Positions 43,236 to 51,260 of a DNA stretch of 64,000 bases are shown piece after piece. This DNA is from Lachnospiraceae bacterium (lineage in GTDB: Bacteria > Bacillota > Clostridia > Lachnospirales > Lachnospiraceae), in assembly GCA_017411305.1 (NCBI GenBank), contig JAFQQI010000105.1:62001-126000 (forward strand), written 5' to 3'. Below the pieces are notes generated by a model. It ran no database searches and was not told the DNA's origin. It saw only the letters and a list, made by a program, of their open reading frames with translations. A program made the translations under genes and the position numbers. Numbering within the stretch: the stretch's first letter is position 1; every line of letters starts with the position of its first letter.

Positions 43236-44105
43236 TTACAGTCCTTCTGCGACTTCCTTCATATACTTGCCGTAATCCGTCTTCATCAGAGGCTCTGCAA
43301 GCTTAAGAAGCTGCTCCTTATCAATAAAACCTCTCTTATACGCAATTTCCTCTATACAGGAAATATAAAGACCCTGACGCTTTTGGAATGCCGCCACAAA
43401 ATCAGCTGCATCCAGCAGGGAATCATGATTTCCCGTATCCAGCCATGCAAATCCTCTTCCCAAGGTTTCTACACGTAATGTGCCACGTCTTAAGTATTCA
43501 TTGTTAATACTTGTAATTTCAATTTCACCTCTTGCAGAGGGCTTTACATTCTTTGCTATTTCCACTACATCATTATCGTAGAAATAAAGTCCCGGCACCG
43601 CATAATTGCTCTTGGGATGCTCCGGCTTTTCTTCAATGGAAAGGGCCTTGCCGGTTTCATCAAATTCTACCACGCCATACTCTCTGGGATCGCGCACGTA
43701 ATAGCCGAAAATGGTAGCTCCGCTGTCTCTGGATGCTACCTCACGCAGCACTTTGGAAAAGCTCTGGCCATAGAAAATATTGTCTCCCAGTACAAGCGCC
43801 ACGCTGTCATTTCCGATAAAATCGGCACCGATAATAAAGGCATCTGCCAGCCCTCTTGGCACCTCCTGAATTGCATATTCAAATTTCATTCCCAGCTGGC
43901 TTCCGTCTCCTAACAGTTCTTCAAACACCGGCAAATCCCTTGGGGTTGAAATAATCAAAATTTCTCTGATACCTGCCAGCATCAGGGTTGACAGGGGATA
44001 ATAAATCATCGGCTTATCATACACCGGCATAATCTGTTTACTGATGGCTTTGGTTAAGGGATATAATCTTGTTCCGGAACCTCCCGCCAGAATAATTCCT
44101 TTCAT
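43236..44105 (-). CDS. rmlA: Glucose-1-phosphate thymidylyltransferase
   Basis: Makes dTDP-glucose from dTTP and glucose-1-phosphate. The nucleotide-binding loop [18 protein letters not shown] opens the protein, followed by [31 protein letters not shown] and [11 protein letters not shown]. The ATG at 44105 gives the standard 289 residues and has GGAGG 9 bases upstream; a longer frame to 44189 overlaps the promoter and is rejected. It is first gene of the operon reading into rmlC, wzm and wzt. Confidence 0.97.
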   Translation of the reverse strand: MKGIILAGGSGTRLYPLTKAISKQIMPVYDKPMIYYPLSTLMLAGIREILIISTPRDLPVFEELLGDGSQLGMKFEYAIQEVPRGLADAFIIGADFIGNDSVALVLGDNIFYGQSFSKVLREVASRDSGATIFGYYVRDPREYGVVEFDETGKALSIEEKPEHPKSNYAVPGLYFYDNDVVEIAKNVKPSARGEIEITSINNEYLRRGTLRVETLGRGFAWLDTGNHDSLLDAADFVAAFQKRQGLYISCIEEIAYKRGFIDKEQLLKLAEPLMKTDYGKYMKEVAEGL

Positions 44106-44177
44106 GAAAAAATACCTCCGTACATGCATTTTTGTATCATTAGTGCCCATTTGGGCATAATACGCATAGCTTATACT

Positions 44178-44206
44178 AGTATACCACAAAATGGGAGTGA
44201 TTGTAA
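44178..44206 (-). promoter_or_regulatory. Promoter of the rmlA operon
   Basis: Minus strand: -35 TTACAA (44201-44206), 17-base spacer, -10 TATACT (44178-44183). The -35 hexamer is the loop of the terminator that ends the upstream membrane-protein gene. Confidence 0.6.
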
Positions 44207-44217
44207 ATCACTCCCAT
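44191..44217 (-). terminator. Terminator after the polytopic membrane protein gene
   Basis: Perfect 10-base stem ATGGGAGTGA/TCACTCCCAT with a 7-base loop, followed on the minus strand by TTTTG, 30 bases after the stop codon. Confidence 0.7.
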
Positions 44218-44246
44218 TCGTTTCATCCTCAAACAAAGCATTCAAC

Positions 44247-46190
44247 TCATTCTGCTTTTCTATAAAAAGCGAATTTTGCTCCATTATATTCAAATTCTTC
44301 ATGTAAATAAAACCGTTCTGTTAAGCCGGGATAATACGACTGCATCTCCCACAAGCTCGCTGTATTACAGAAAAACCATTCCTTATTCTCCAGCTCATAA
44401 CGGATATCTTCCATCGTATCCAGCGGCATATTCTTGTACGACCACTCTGTAGTATGTAAATGTGTATCCCTGTCTATCATTGCCATAAGCTCAGGAACTC
44501 CTTCTCCGAAAGCTGTAGCATCCGGTGGAATCTGTTCCCAAATATACTGTGCAAATTCCTCCAAATCATCTGTATCCCAAATAGTTTCCTTAGCCACACT
44601 CCAAGCTCTTGGCATAGAGTAAACGCTATCAAAGGCCATTACAAACAGAATTAACACAGTGATGACTCTGAGAGCCAACAAGAAGATTCTGTCAGGTTTT
44701 CCGAATACGCCTTTCGCATCTTCCTTCCATATTTTATACACCTGCTGCGTCTTCTCCAAAATAATTACCTGCAAAATCAACATATTAAAAAGTACAATAA
44801 ACATGCTACCTTCCACAGGTCTGTTAATATAATAAAGCATTAGTCCCAAACTCATTACACTAAGCAGGAAATAAAACGGTTTATTTTCGAACTCCTTGTT
44901 TTTTGGAAATAATATCTGTAATAATGTAAACGCAAACACGCTCAAAAATAATACTGTAGCGCCTATCCAAGCATGAGTTACATTTGGAAGTTCAAGTTCA
45001 ATATTTCCGATATAGCCCCTATCTGATACTAGCGGAAACAAAAATTCCTTAACGCTTAATCCCGTACCGGCTGCCAGCATGTTATAACCGTAAACAATTA
45101 AATATGCAATAAAAAACGGTATTAATGAAAAAATCACCAGTTTTTGTACCAGCAATAGCATCTTGCACAGCGTAAGCCGTTCTCCATCCATGACAGCCTG
45201 CACCCACCTATACAAGGCAAATGCAATCATAATAACCAGCCCTACCTCTGTTGACCATACCACGCTCAAGGCAATCGCTGATATCGCAATAACGTTATAG
45301 TTTTTACCTCTTTTGTGCTCCATCAGGGCTAGGGCTAGTATCAGTACAGGAAAAATCATTCTGTGCGGATGTACCTGCATATAAACACCGCCCTGCATCA
45401 ACATAAAATACTCTTCTCCAATAGCCAGTAATCCTAAATAATAAATCACATCATTCTTTGCAAAATAGTTTAGTACAAACGCAAAGAGCAAAATGGATAT
45501 TCCTGCGATCACAGCAGTTATCAAAAAAATCCCTGTCAGATAGTCTATTTGGAAAAATCTATGCAGTACTTTTAATACCGGCATATAAAAAATTGCATAA
45601 TGACCGTACAGCGATTGCATATTTTCATAATACGGAGTCATCCAGCAAACATTCAATATACTGTTAGTATAAGCATGGCTGTGATAAGTGCCTCCTTGAA
45701 TATCTCTAAAGATATTGGGCGCATAAAACATTGCTGAAGTAATTACCGTAAATACCACTGTTACAACAATTCGCAAAAACTTTCCGTCTTTCTGTATTTT
45801 CTCTTTTGGTTCCTTGCTCAATGACCATAAGCAAATTCCCACACCTGCTACCATAATCAGCATCCATATCGGCAGTGGCAAATATCTGCGCACCAATTCC
45901 TCTGCCCTTAGTCCGCGTTCGATATCAGTCTCATTGATATAAAACAGCACCATCCATGTTACTAACGCCGCTATAGGCAATACGCCTCCCAGCTTTTCCA
46001 ATTTAGAATTTACATTGTTCAAAAAAGAGAGCTTATCTGCCATGGCATAAGCAGCTACGCACACTACTGCAAACACCGCACACATCATAATAAAAAAAAC
46101 CATATTTTTAACAGGTAAGATCCCCCTCAACATACCGAAAAGAATTACGGCTATACTACCTAAACAAATGCTTTTTGCTGTCTTTGACAT
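44247..46190 (-). CDS. Polytopic membrane protein in the surface-glycan cluster
   Basis: About 647 residues with roughly a dozen hydrophobic helices in the first 500 residues and a C-terminal hydrophilic domain (DTDDLEEFAQYIWEQIPPDATAF onward) predicted to face outward. The overall form resembles GT-C type transferases or related DUF membrane proteins, but no diagnostic motif is certain. The start is ambiguous between ATG 46202 and ATG 46190; neither has a strong ribosome-binding site. It lies between rmlB and rmlA, and is more AT-rich than those genes, which hints at a variable cassette. It could modify or polymerise the glycan outside the cell. Confidence 0.8.
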   Translation of the reverse strand: MSKTAKSICLGSIAVILFGMLRGILPVKNMVFFIMMCAVFAVVCVAAYAMADKLSFLNNVNSKLEKLGGVLPIAALVTWMVLFYINETDIERGLRAEELVRRYLPLPIWMLIMVAGVGICLWSLSKEPKEKIQKDGKFLRIVVTVVFTVITSAMFYAPNIFRDIQGGTYHSHAYTNSILNVCWMTPYYENMQSLYGHYAIFYMPVLKVLHRFFQIDYLTGIFLITAVIAGISILLFAFVLNYFAKNDVIYYLGLLAIGEEYFMLMQGGVYMQVHPHRMIFPVLILALALMEHKRGKNYNVIAISAIALSVVWSTEVGLVIMIAFALYRWVQAVMDGERLTLCKMLLLVQKLVIFSLIPFFIAYLIVYGYNMLAAGTGLSVKEFLFPLVSDRGYIGNIELELPNVTHAWIGATVLFLSVFAFTLLQILFPKNKEFENKPFYFLLSVMSLGLMLYYINRPVEGSMFIVLFNMLILQVIILEKTQQVYKIWKEDAKGVFGKPDRIFLLALRVITVLILFVMAFDSVYSMPRAWSVAKETIWDTDDLEEFAQYIWEQIPPDATAFGEGVPELMAMIDRDTHLHTTEWSYKNMPLDTMEDIRYELENKEWFFCNTASLWEMQSYYPGLTERFYLHEEFEYNGAKFAFYRKAE

Positions 46191-46228
46191 ATTACCACAC
46201 ATCCCTACTATTTCAGTTGATAATTCGC

Positions 46229-47314
46229 TTACGCCTTCTGATACATTGCTTCGTAATATTTCTGGTAATCACCGCTTGTGGCATTCTTCATCCAGTCTTC
46301 ATTCTCAAAATACCACTTGATAGTCTTGCGGATACCTTCCTTAAACATAGTCTCCGGCTCCCAGCCGATTTCTGCTTTAATCTTATCAGGCGCAATGGCA
46401 TATCTTCTGTCATGTCCCTTTCGGTCTGTCACATATTCAATCAAATCTTCACTTACCAGTTCTTTTCTGGGGTCTCCGTCAGGAAGCATTTCCTTTAAAG
46501 TATCCAGAATGATATGAAGGATTTCAATATTCTGCTTTTCGTTGTGTCCGCCCACATTGTAGGTTTCAAACAACTTGCCCTGCTCCTGTACCATATCAAT
46601 TGCCTTGGCATGGTCCTCAACATACAACCAGTCACGTACATTCTTACCGTCGCCGTAAACCGGGAGCTTTTTGCCCTGAAGCGCATTATTAATCATAAGC
46701 GGAATAAACTTTTCAGGGAACTGATAAGGTCCGTAATTATTAGAGCAGTTTGTAATATTGGCCGGGAACTTATAAGTGTCCATATAAGCCTTTACCAACA
46801 TATCGGAGCTTGCCTTACTTGCCGAATAAGGACTGTGAGGATCATAGGGTGATGTCTCATAGAAAAATGCATTTTCATCATCCGGAAGAGAACCGTACAC
46901 CTCATCCGTAGAAACATGAAGGAATTTCTTACCTTCCTTAAAGCTTCCGTCAGGAAGCTCCCAGGCAGCCTTAGCACAATTTAGCATTACTGCTGTTCCC
47001 AGTACGTTGGTCTGCACAAACACCTCAGGAGTCTTTATACTTCTGTCTACATGGCTTTCTGCTGCAAAGTGTACCACTCTGTCGATATCATTTTCTGCAA
47101 AAATCTTGCTGATTGCTTCTTTATCGCAGATATCAGCCTTCACAAAGGTATAATTCTCTCTTTTTTCCACGTCTTTTAAGTTTTCCAAATTGCCTGCGTA
47201 GGTAAGTACATCCACATTAATAATACGGATCGTATCGCCGTACTTTTTAAACATGTAATGAATGTAGTTGGAACCGATAAAGCCGGCTCCTCCGGTTACC
47301 AAATAAGTTCTCAT
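46229..47314 (-). CDS. rmlB: dTDP-glucose 4,6-dehydratase
   Basis: Second step of dTDP-rhamnose synthesis, an extended SDR enzyme of 361 residues. NAD-binding TGGAGFIGSNYIHYM, the catalytic STDEVYG (Thr-Asp-Glu) and YSASKASSD (Tyr-x-x-x-Lys) are present, with NNYGPYQFPEKFIPLMI and GDGKNVRDWLYVEDH further on. It is separated from rmlA by the polytopic membrane protein gene. Confidence 0.97.
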   Translation of the reverse strand: MRTYLVTGGAGFIGSNYIHYMFKKYGDTIRIINVDVLTYAGNLENLKDVEKRENYTFVKADICDKEAISKIFAENDIDRVVHFAAESHVDRSIKTPEVFVQTNVLGTAVMLNCAKAAWELPDGSFKEGKKFLHVSTDEVYGSLPDDENAFFYETSPYDPHSPYSASKASSDMLVKAYMDTYKFPANITNCSNNYGPYQFPEKFIPLMINNALQGKKLPVYGDGKNVRDWLYVEDHAKAIDMVQEQGKLFETYNVGGHNEKQNIEILHIILDTLKEMLPDGDPRKELVSEDLIEYVTDRKGHDRRYAIAPDKIKAEIGWEPETMFKEGIRKTIKWYFENEDWMKNATSGDYQKYYEAMYQKA

Positions 47315-47347
47315 ATCGTATCTCCGTTTCTTTTATTCTTATATACT

Positions 47348-49783
47348 TTAATATCCTAAATAGCTGATATTCATATCAACATTACCGCCGATACCGGACA
47401 CCCGTCCCTTGGAAGAATATTGCCACATATCGTATCTGGTCCTTGTATAGGTAGGCGCTGCCGCATACTGTGCCAACCAAATTTTAAAGCCGCTCAGACT
47501 TGGCGTATCCATATACTCGTTAAACCATGTTTTGTTTGCATAAATACCGGCCTTATATCCTGAGTTCTGAATGGTCTGGCAGAAGGCTTTACATACTGCT
47601 GTTCTTGTTCCCGGACTGATACCATCCGCACGTCCGCCGCTGGCTTCCACATCCAGGAAAATCGGATAGGTCAAGTTATAACCTTTTACAAGATTCAGTG
47701 CCATGGATGCCTCTTCAACCGCTTCCACTTCGTTGGTAGCCTGTGAGAAGAAGTACACACCAACCTTTAATCCTGCATTCTGTGCACCCTTAATATTCTT
47801 ATGGAAGGTAGGATCTTCAATCAGCGCACCGGTAGTGGAACCACGGTATCCGCATCTGATAATGACATAGGATACACCGCTGTTTTTCACTGCATTCCAA
47901 TCAATATTCCCATTCCATTTGGAAACGTCAATTCCCAAATTACCGGAGCCGTTATCCAGTACGCCATTGGCATTAAAGTTATACTTCGCTCCCTGAATGA
48001 CTTGCTCTCCGGTCACCTTATTTCCGTTTTTATCGAAGAAATAGGTGGAACCGTCTATGGTCTGCCAACCGGTATAACGGTATTCACCGGTGGTCTTGGA
48101 TATTTTTCTATAGAAGGAAGAAATATCGCTGTTGAAGTAATCTGCATATTTTGCTTCCCTGAAATTGCCGTCACTATCCTTCACATAAAGCTTATCACCG
48201 CTCTTTGTCTTTAGGTTGCTGGTGGTGTCATTTTTGACATCATCCTTCGGTGTAGCTGTGGGCGTTGCACTGGCTGTGGGTGTGGCGCTTGCCGTAGGCG
48301 TCGCACTTGCCGTAGGTGTGGCACTTGCCGTAGGTGTTGCACTTGCCGTAGGTGTCGCGCTGGGACTAACTGTGGGAGTCACACTGGGACTCGGCGTTAC
48401 ACTTGGCGTTGCTGACGCACTTGGCGATGTTGTTGGCGTTGCACTCGCTGCAGGTGCTTGTGTCGGTGCCGTTGTAGGTTCCTTGGTAGGTTCCGTCGTA
48501 GGCTCTGTTGTAGGCTCTGCAGTAGGCTCTGTGGTGGATTCCGGCGTGGGCTCTGCTGTAGGTTCCGGCGTAGGCACTGTGGTGGGCGCTGTGGTAGGCT
48601 CTGTGGTGGGTTCCGACGTCGCTGCGGGCGTAGAAACTTCTCCTGTTAACAGGCGGAATCCTATTGCTGCTTTTGCGCTTGGATCCACAATATCGCTCTT
48701 ATCTACTTTTTCATAACTATCCGAAGTAGTTTCCGTACCCTCAATTAATGTCTTGGTAGATTCTACCCATTCCACGGTATCGGTATTTTCGGATTCCACT
48801 ACCGTTTCATTTACCTTGGTATCTTCCACTGCCGCATTTACCTGGGCTTCTGTTTTTACTTCATTGGCAATGTCCACCTTTTTGTATTCGATGGTATCCC
48901 GAACCGTAATTGCGGTTGCTTCCCTTGAAAAGCTGTATTCCTCCAAATCCTCAGGTCCTACAATTGCAACCTTATATTTCCCCGGTTCGATATCCTTTTC
49001 ATAAATAATACCGTCCTTATCCTCATCCTTTAAGGTATAAGTATTTCCGGAGGGCTTTGTGACTTCTACTTCAAATACAATGTTGGGAACCAGCTTACCG
49101 GACTTTTTGTTGGTAAACTTAATCTTTAAGTCCTTTTGGATTGAGGTCAGGTTCATTACCACCTCTATCTTACCGGTTTCCTCATCCACTACGGTTGCTT
49201 CTTTTTCAATTTCTTCCAGCTCTGCAGCATATACCTTGGAAGCCTGGGCATCTGCAATGGCAATCAGTCCGTCTTCCCCGATTACCTGAATGTCCTCCAT
49301 GCCCACGCCAACCTCTGCAAAGGTTGCAATCTGCTTCTCGTTCATCTTGGCATCTGCATACATAAAGCCGGTAAATCCGGCCAGCACCAGAACAATCAGA
49401 CCCGTAAACATGACAATATGGTCTACCATGCTCATATTCATGAAGAAATGCGCTATTTTGCGGATACCGGTAGGCTCTTCATCTTCTTCATAGTCTTCAT
49501 CTTCTTCATACTCTTCGTCTACATCGTAGTCTTCGTCGTCCTCGTAATCCTCGTCGTCATCTTCCTCTACGTCGTAGTCTTCCTCGTCCTCATAATCTTC
49601 TTCATCTTCCTCTACGTCGTAGTCTTCCTCATCCTCGTAATCCTCGTCGTCATCTTCTTCTACGTCGTAGTCTTCCTCGTCTTCGTAATCTTCTTCGTCA
49701 TCAAAGTCCAGCCAGTCAAGCTCAGTTTGCTTATGAATCTTCTTACCTTTTTTCCCTTTCTTTTTTCCGAGTAAGAATCCCAT
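47348..49783 (-). CDS. Membrane-anchored GH25 muramidase with acidic cytoplasmic tail and PT/AS-repeat stalk
   Basis: An 811-residue mosaic. Residues 1-25 are Lys-rich and 25-115 almost wholly Asp/Glu/Tyr in 15-16-residue repeats. One transmembrane helix follows (VMFTGLIVLVLAGFTGFMY), so the tail is predicted cytoplasmic. An extracellular beta-rich region (about 150-375) leads to a Thr/Pro/Glu then TPTASA repeat stalk (about 385-515), cell-wall-binding-type repeats (YTGWQTIDGSTYFFDKNGNK), and a C-terminal GH25 lysozyme domain. The GH25 motifs are LGIDVSKWNGNIDW and PIFLDVEASGG (DxE). It probably remodels peptidoglycan near the site of polymer attachment. Confidence 0.9.
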   Translation of the reverse strand: MGFLLGKKKGKKGKKIHKQTELDWLDFDDEEDYEDEEDYDVEEDDDEDYEDEEDYDVEEDEEDYEDEEDYDVEEDDDEDYEDDEDYDVDEEYEEDEDYEEDEEPTGIRKIAHFFMNMSMVDHIVMFTGLIVLVLAGFTGFMYADAKMNEKQIATFAEVGVGMEDIQVIGEDGLIAIADAQASKVYAAELEEIEKEATVVDEETGKIEVVMNLTSIQKDLKIKFTNKKSGKLVPNIVFEVEVTKPSGNTYTLKDEDKDGIIYEKDIEPGKYKVAIVGPEDLEEYSFSREATAITVRDTIEYKKVDIANEVKTEAQVNAAVEDTKVNETVVESENTDTVEWVESTKTLIEGTETTSDSYEKVDKSDIVDPSAKAAIGFRLLTGEVSTPAATSEPTTEPTTAPTTVPTPEPTAEPTPESTTEPTAEPTTEPTTEPTKEPTTAPTQAPAASATPTTSPSASATPSVTPSPSVTPTVSPSATPTASATPTASATPTASATPTASATPTASATPTATPKDDVKNDTTSNLKTKSGDKLYVKDSDGNFREAKYADYFNSDISSFYRKISKTTGEYRYTGWQTIDGSTYFFDKNGNKVTGEQVIQGAKYNFNANGVLDNGSGNLGIDVSKWNGNIDWNAVKNSGVSYVIIRCGYRGSTTGALIEDPTFHKNIKGAQNAGLKVGVYFFSQATNEVEAVEEASMALNLVKGYNLTYPIFLDVEASGGRADGISPGTRTAVCKAFCQTIQNSGYKAGIYANKTWFNEYMDTPSLSGFKIWLAQYAAAPTYTRTRYDMWQYSSKGRVSGIGGNVDMNISYLGY
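48246..48620. repeat. Coding repeats for the Pro/Thr/Ser stalk
   Basis: Within the GH25 gene, 18-bp units encoding TPTASA (about 48246-48360) adjoin shorter repeats encoding TEPT-like units (about 48460-48620). They are likely to vary in copy number between strains. Confidence 0.8.
49480..49710. repeat. Coding repeats for the acidic tail
   Basis: 45-48-bp units encoding EDYEDEEDYDVEED-type repeats, three to four copies, in the 5' part of the GH25 gene. Confidence 0.8.
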
Positions 49784-49837
49784 TTATGTAAACCTCCATA
49801 TGTAATACTTTTGTAACATTTCTTTTCATCTTTTTGA

Positions 49838-49866
49838 ATTATACCATTTTTCCCTTATCAGTACAA
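49838..49866 (-). promoter_or_regulatory. Promoter of the GH25 gene
   Basis: Minus strand: -35 TTGTAC (49861-49866), 17-base spacer, perfect -10 TATAAT (49838-49843). Two copies of TTTGTAACA flank it (near 49810 and 49871). Confidence 0.6.
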
Positions 49867-49934
49867 CACTTTGTAACAGGAAAGCCCGATAGGAAAAGCG
49901 CGATAACTTAATCATTAATTCATCTTGGTAATTA

Positions 49935-49962
49935 TTGACATTTTCCGCAAAAATTGTAAAAT
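49935..49962 (+). promoter_or_regulatory. Promoter of the zinc-ribbon-like gene
   Basis: Plus strand: perfect -35 TTGACA (49935-49940), 16-base spacer, -10 TAAAAT (49957-49962), 49 bases before the ATG. Confidence 0.6.
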
Positions 49963-50010
49963 TAACTTGCAACATGACACAACTTTTATAAATATTAGGG
50001 GAATTTTATT

Positions 50011-50400
50011 ATGATGTACATGCACTATTGCAAATGTTGTAACCATATCTTTATGCTTAACGGGCACAGGATGATTTGCCCGAAATGTCTCGAGCCGCTT
50101 ACAGAACTTCGGATATCTTATCTGGATTATACCAAATTAAACATCGAAGAACGGGAAGCCTTTAAGGCATCTTGTGCTGATGAAGAGCAATTGAAAAAGT
50201 TGAAAACCAGATACCGGATGTATAAATACAGTAAATGGTACAAAGAGCTTCAGGCAGAAAATACGGAAAATCTTCCCATTACCACCCTATTAGCACAAAA
50301 GGAAAGAGAAAAAGCCAAGAAAAAAGCTGAAAAAAAGGCTGAAAAAGAGGCTAATAAAAAGGCTGATAAAAAAGCTGATACAAATGATGAAACACTATAG
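50011..50400 (+). CDS. Small zinc-ribbon-like protein with Lys-rich tail
   Basis: A 129-residue protein; AGGGGA lies 8 bases before the ATG. Four cysteines in YCKCCNHIFM and MICPKCLEPL form a likely zinc ribbon in the first 35 residues. The middle is helical and Tyr/Lys-rich (RYRMYKYSKWYKEL). The last 35 residues are almost entirely Lys, Ala, Glu and Asp in short repeats (KKAEKKAEKEANKKADKKAD), probably disordered. The family is unknown. Its stop codon overlaps that of the convergent DMT gene within CTATAG. Confidence 0.75.
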   Translation: MMYMHYCKCCNHIFMLNGHRMICPKCLEPLTELRISYLDYTKLNIEEREAFKASCADEEQLKKLKTRYRMYKYSKWYKELQAENTENLPITTLLAQKEREKAKKKAEKKAEKEANKKADKKADTNDETL

Positions 50401-50730
50401 ATAATAAACTGCTATCCCGGCAAAGATGCAAAGCATGCCGAGAACCTTTCTTTTGGTAATCTTTTCCCTGAAGAAAAAGTAGCTGAGAATCAGTACCATA
50501 ATATAGCCGGTTGCTTCAATAATCTGTACATTGGTAAACTCCATGCCTGCATACGCAATTATTGTAAGAAACATGGACACAAACATCATTCCGTAGCCGC
50601 AAATTACATATACGTTTAAATATTCCCGAATCCATGAGCTATAGGTTTTTTCTGCGCTTTTTTTGAGCAAAATTTGGGAAAAGGATGCTATGGTTACCGA
50701 AATCAACAAAATAATCATATGTATGCTCAT
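50395..50730 (-). CDS. Half-size EamA/DMT membrane protein (second of pair)
   Basis: A 111-residue protein with four predicted transmembrane helices, of the drug/metabolite transporter superfamily. It resembles small multidrug-resistance or ArnE/ArnF-type half transporters (GYGMMFVSMFLTIIAYAGME, VLGMLCIFAGIAVYYL). The start codon overlaps the upstream gene's stop by one base, so the two proteins are probably made together as a heterodimer. Next to glycan genes, a role in flipping a lipid-linked sugar, as for ArnEF, is possible but unproven. Confidence 0.8.
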   Translation of the reverse strand: MSIHMIILLISVTIASFSQILLKKSAEKTYSSWIREYLNVYVICGYGMMFVSMFLTIIAYAGMEFTNVQIIEATGYIMVLILSYFFFREKITKRKVLGMLCIFAGIAVYYL

Positions 50731-51086
50731 TATGCTTCCTCCTTTTTCCCGTTTAATATCACAATACCGGCAATTACCAGCAAAATACCTGCCGCCTTGG
50801 TTAGGGTAATCTGCTCCTTAAACAGCAGTGAGCCCCAAATCATGCCCCAAATCAATGTTACTGCCTTATTTGCATAAGCAACGGACAATTCAAACTTCTT
50901 AATAATCTGCTGCCACAAAAGTGCATAAATCCCTAAGATAACAAGTTCCAACCCGTAATACACGATAAACATAAAGCTGAAGCTTTCCTGCTCCGATGCA
51001 AGCTTTGCTACAATGCTGTTAATACTGTAAATAAAAAAAACTGTCTGTAACAGAATAATGTCCTTAATCCCTATTCCTTTTTTCAT
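50730..51086 (-). CDS. Half-size EamA/DMT membrane protein (first of pair)
   Basis: A 118-residue four-helix DMT-superfamily protein (IILLQTVFFIYSINSIVAKL, KAVTLIWGMIWGSLLFKE, AAGILLVIAGIVIL). The ATG at 51086 has GAGGG 9 bases upstream; the ATG at 51095 directly abuts that site and is rejected. It is translationally coupled to the second half-size protein. The pair is flanked by the zinc-ribbon gene and the plus-strand SGNH gene. Confidence 0.82.
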   Translation of the reverse strand: MKKGIGIKDIILLQTVFFIYSINSIVAKLASEQESFSFMFIVYYGLELVILGIYALLWQQIIKKFELSVAYANKAVTLIWGMIWGSLLFKEQITLTKAAGILLVIAGIVILNGKKEEA

Positions 51087-51260
51087 GGATATCATCCCTC
51101 TTTTATTCTCATAATGACAAAATCATCTCACTCATTTTACCACAGCACAAAGGTTCCGTATATTAATTTTTTATGAATATGTGGATTTTTTTCTCCAATA
51201 ATAGTAAAATGACTAGGAAATGTAAATAATCCAAGTAAATACCCAAGGAGAGAGTTTTTT

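Noticed and set aside
44106-44189. 28-residue extension of RmlA
   Set aside because: It overlaps the promoter, and the internal ATG has the ribosome-binding site and the conserved N-terminal motif.
48216-48716. Plus-strand Val/Gly/Ala-repeat protein of 166 residues
   Set aside because: It is the antisense of the TPTASA/TEPT coding repeats in the GH25 gene; low-complexity DNA stays open in several frames.
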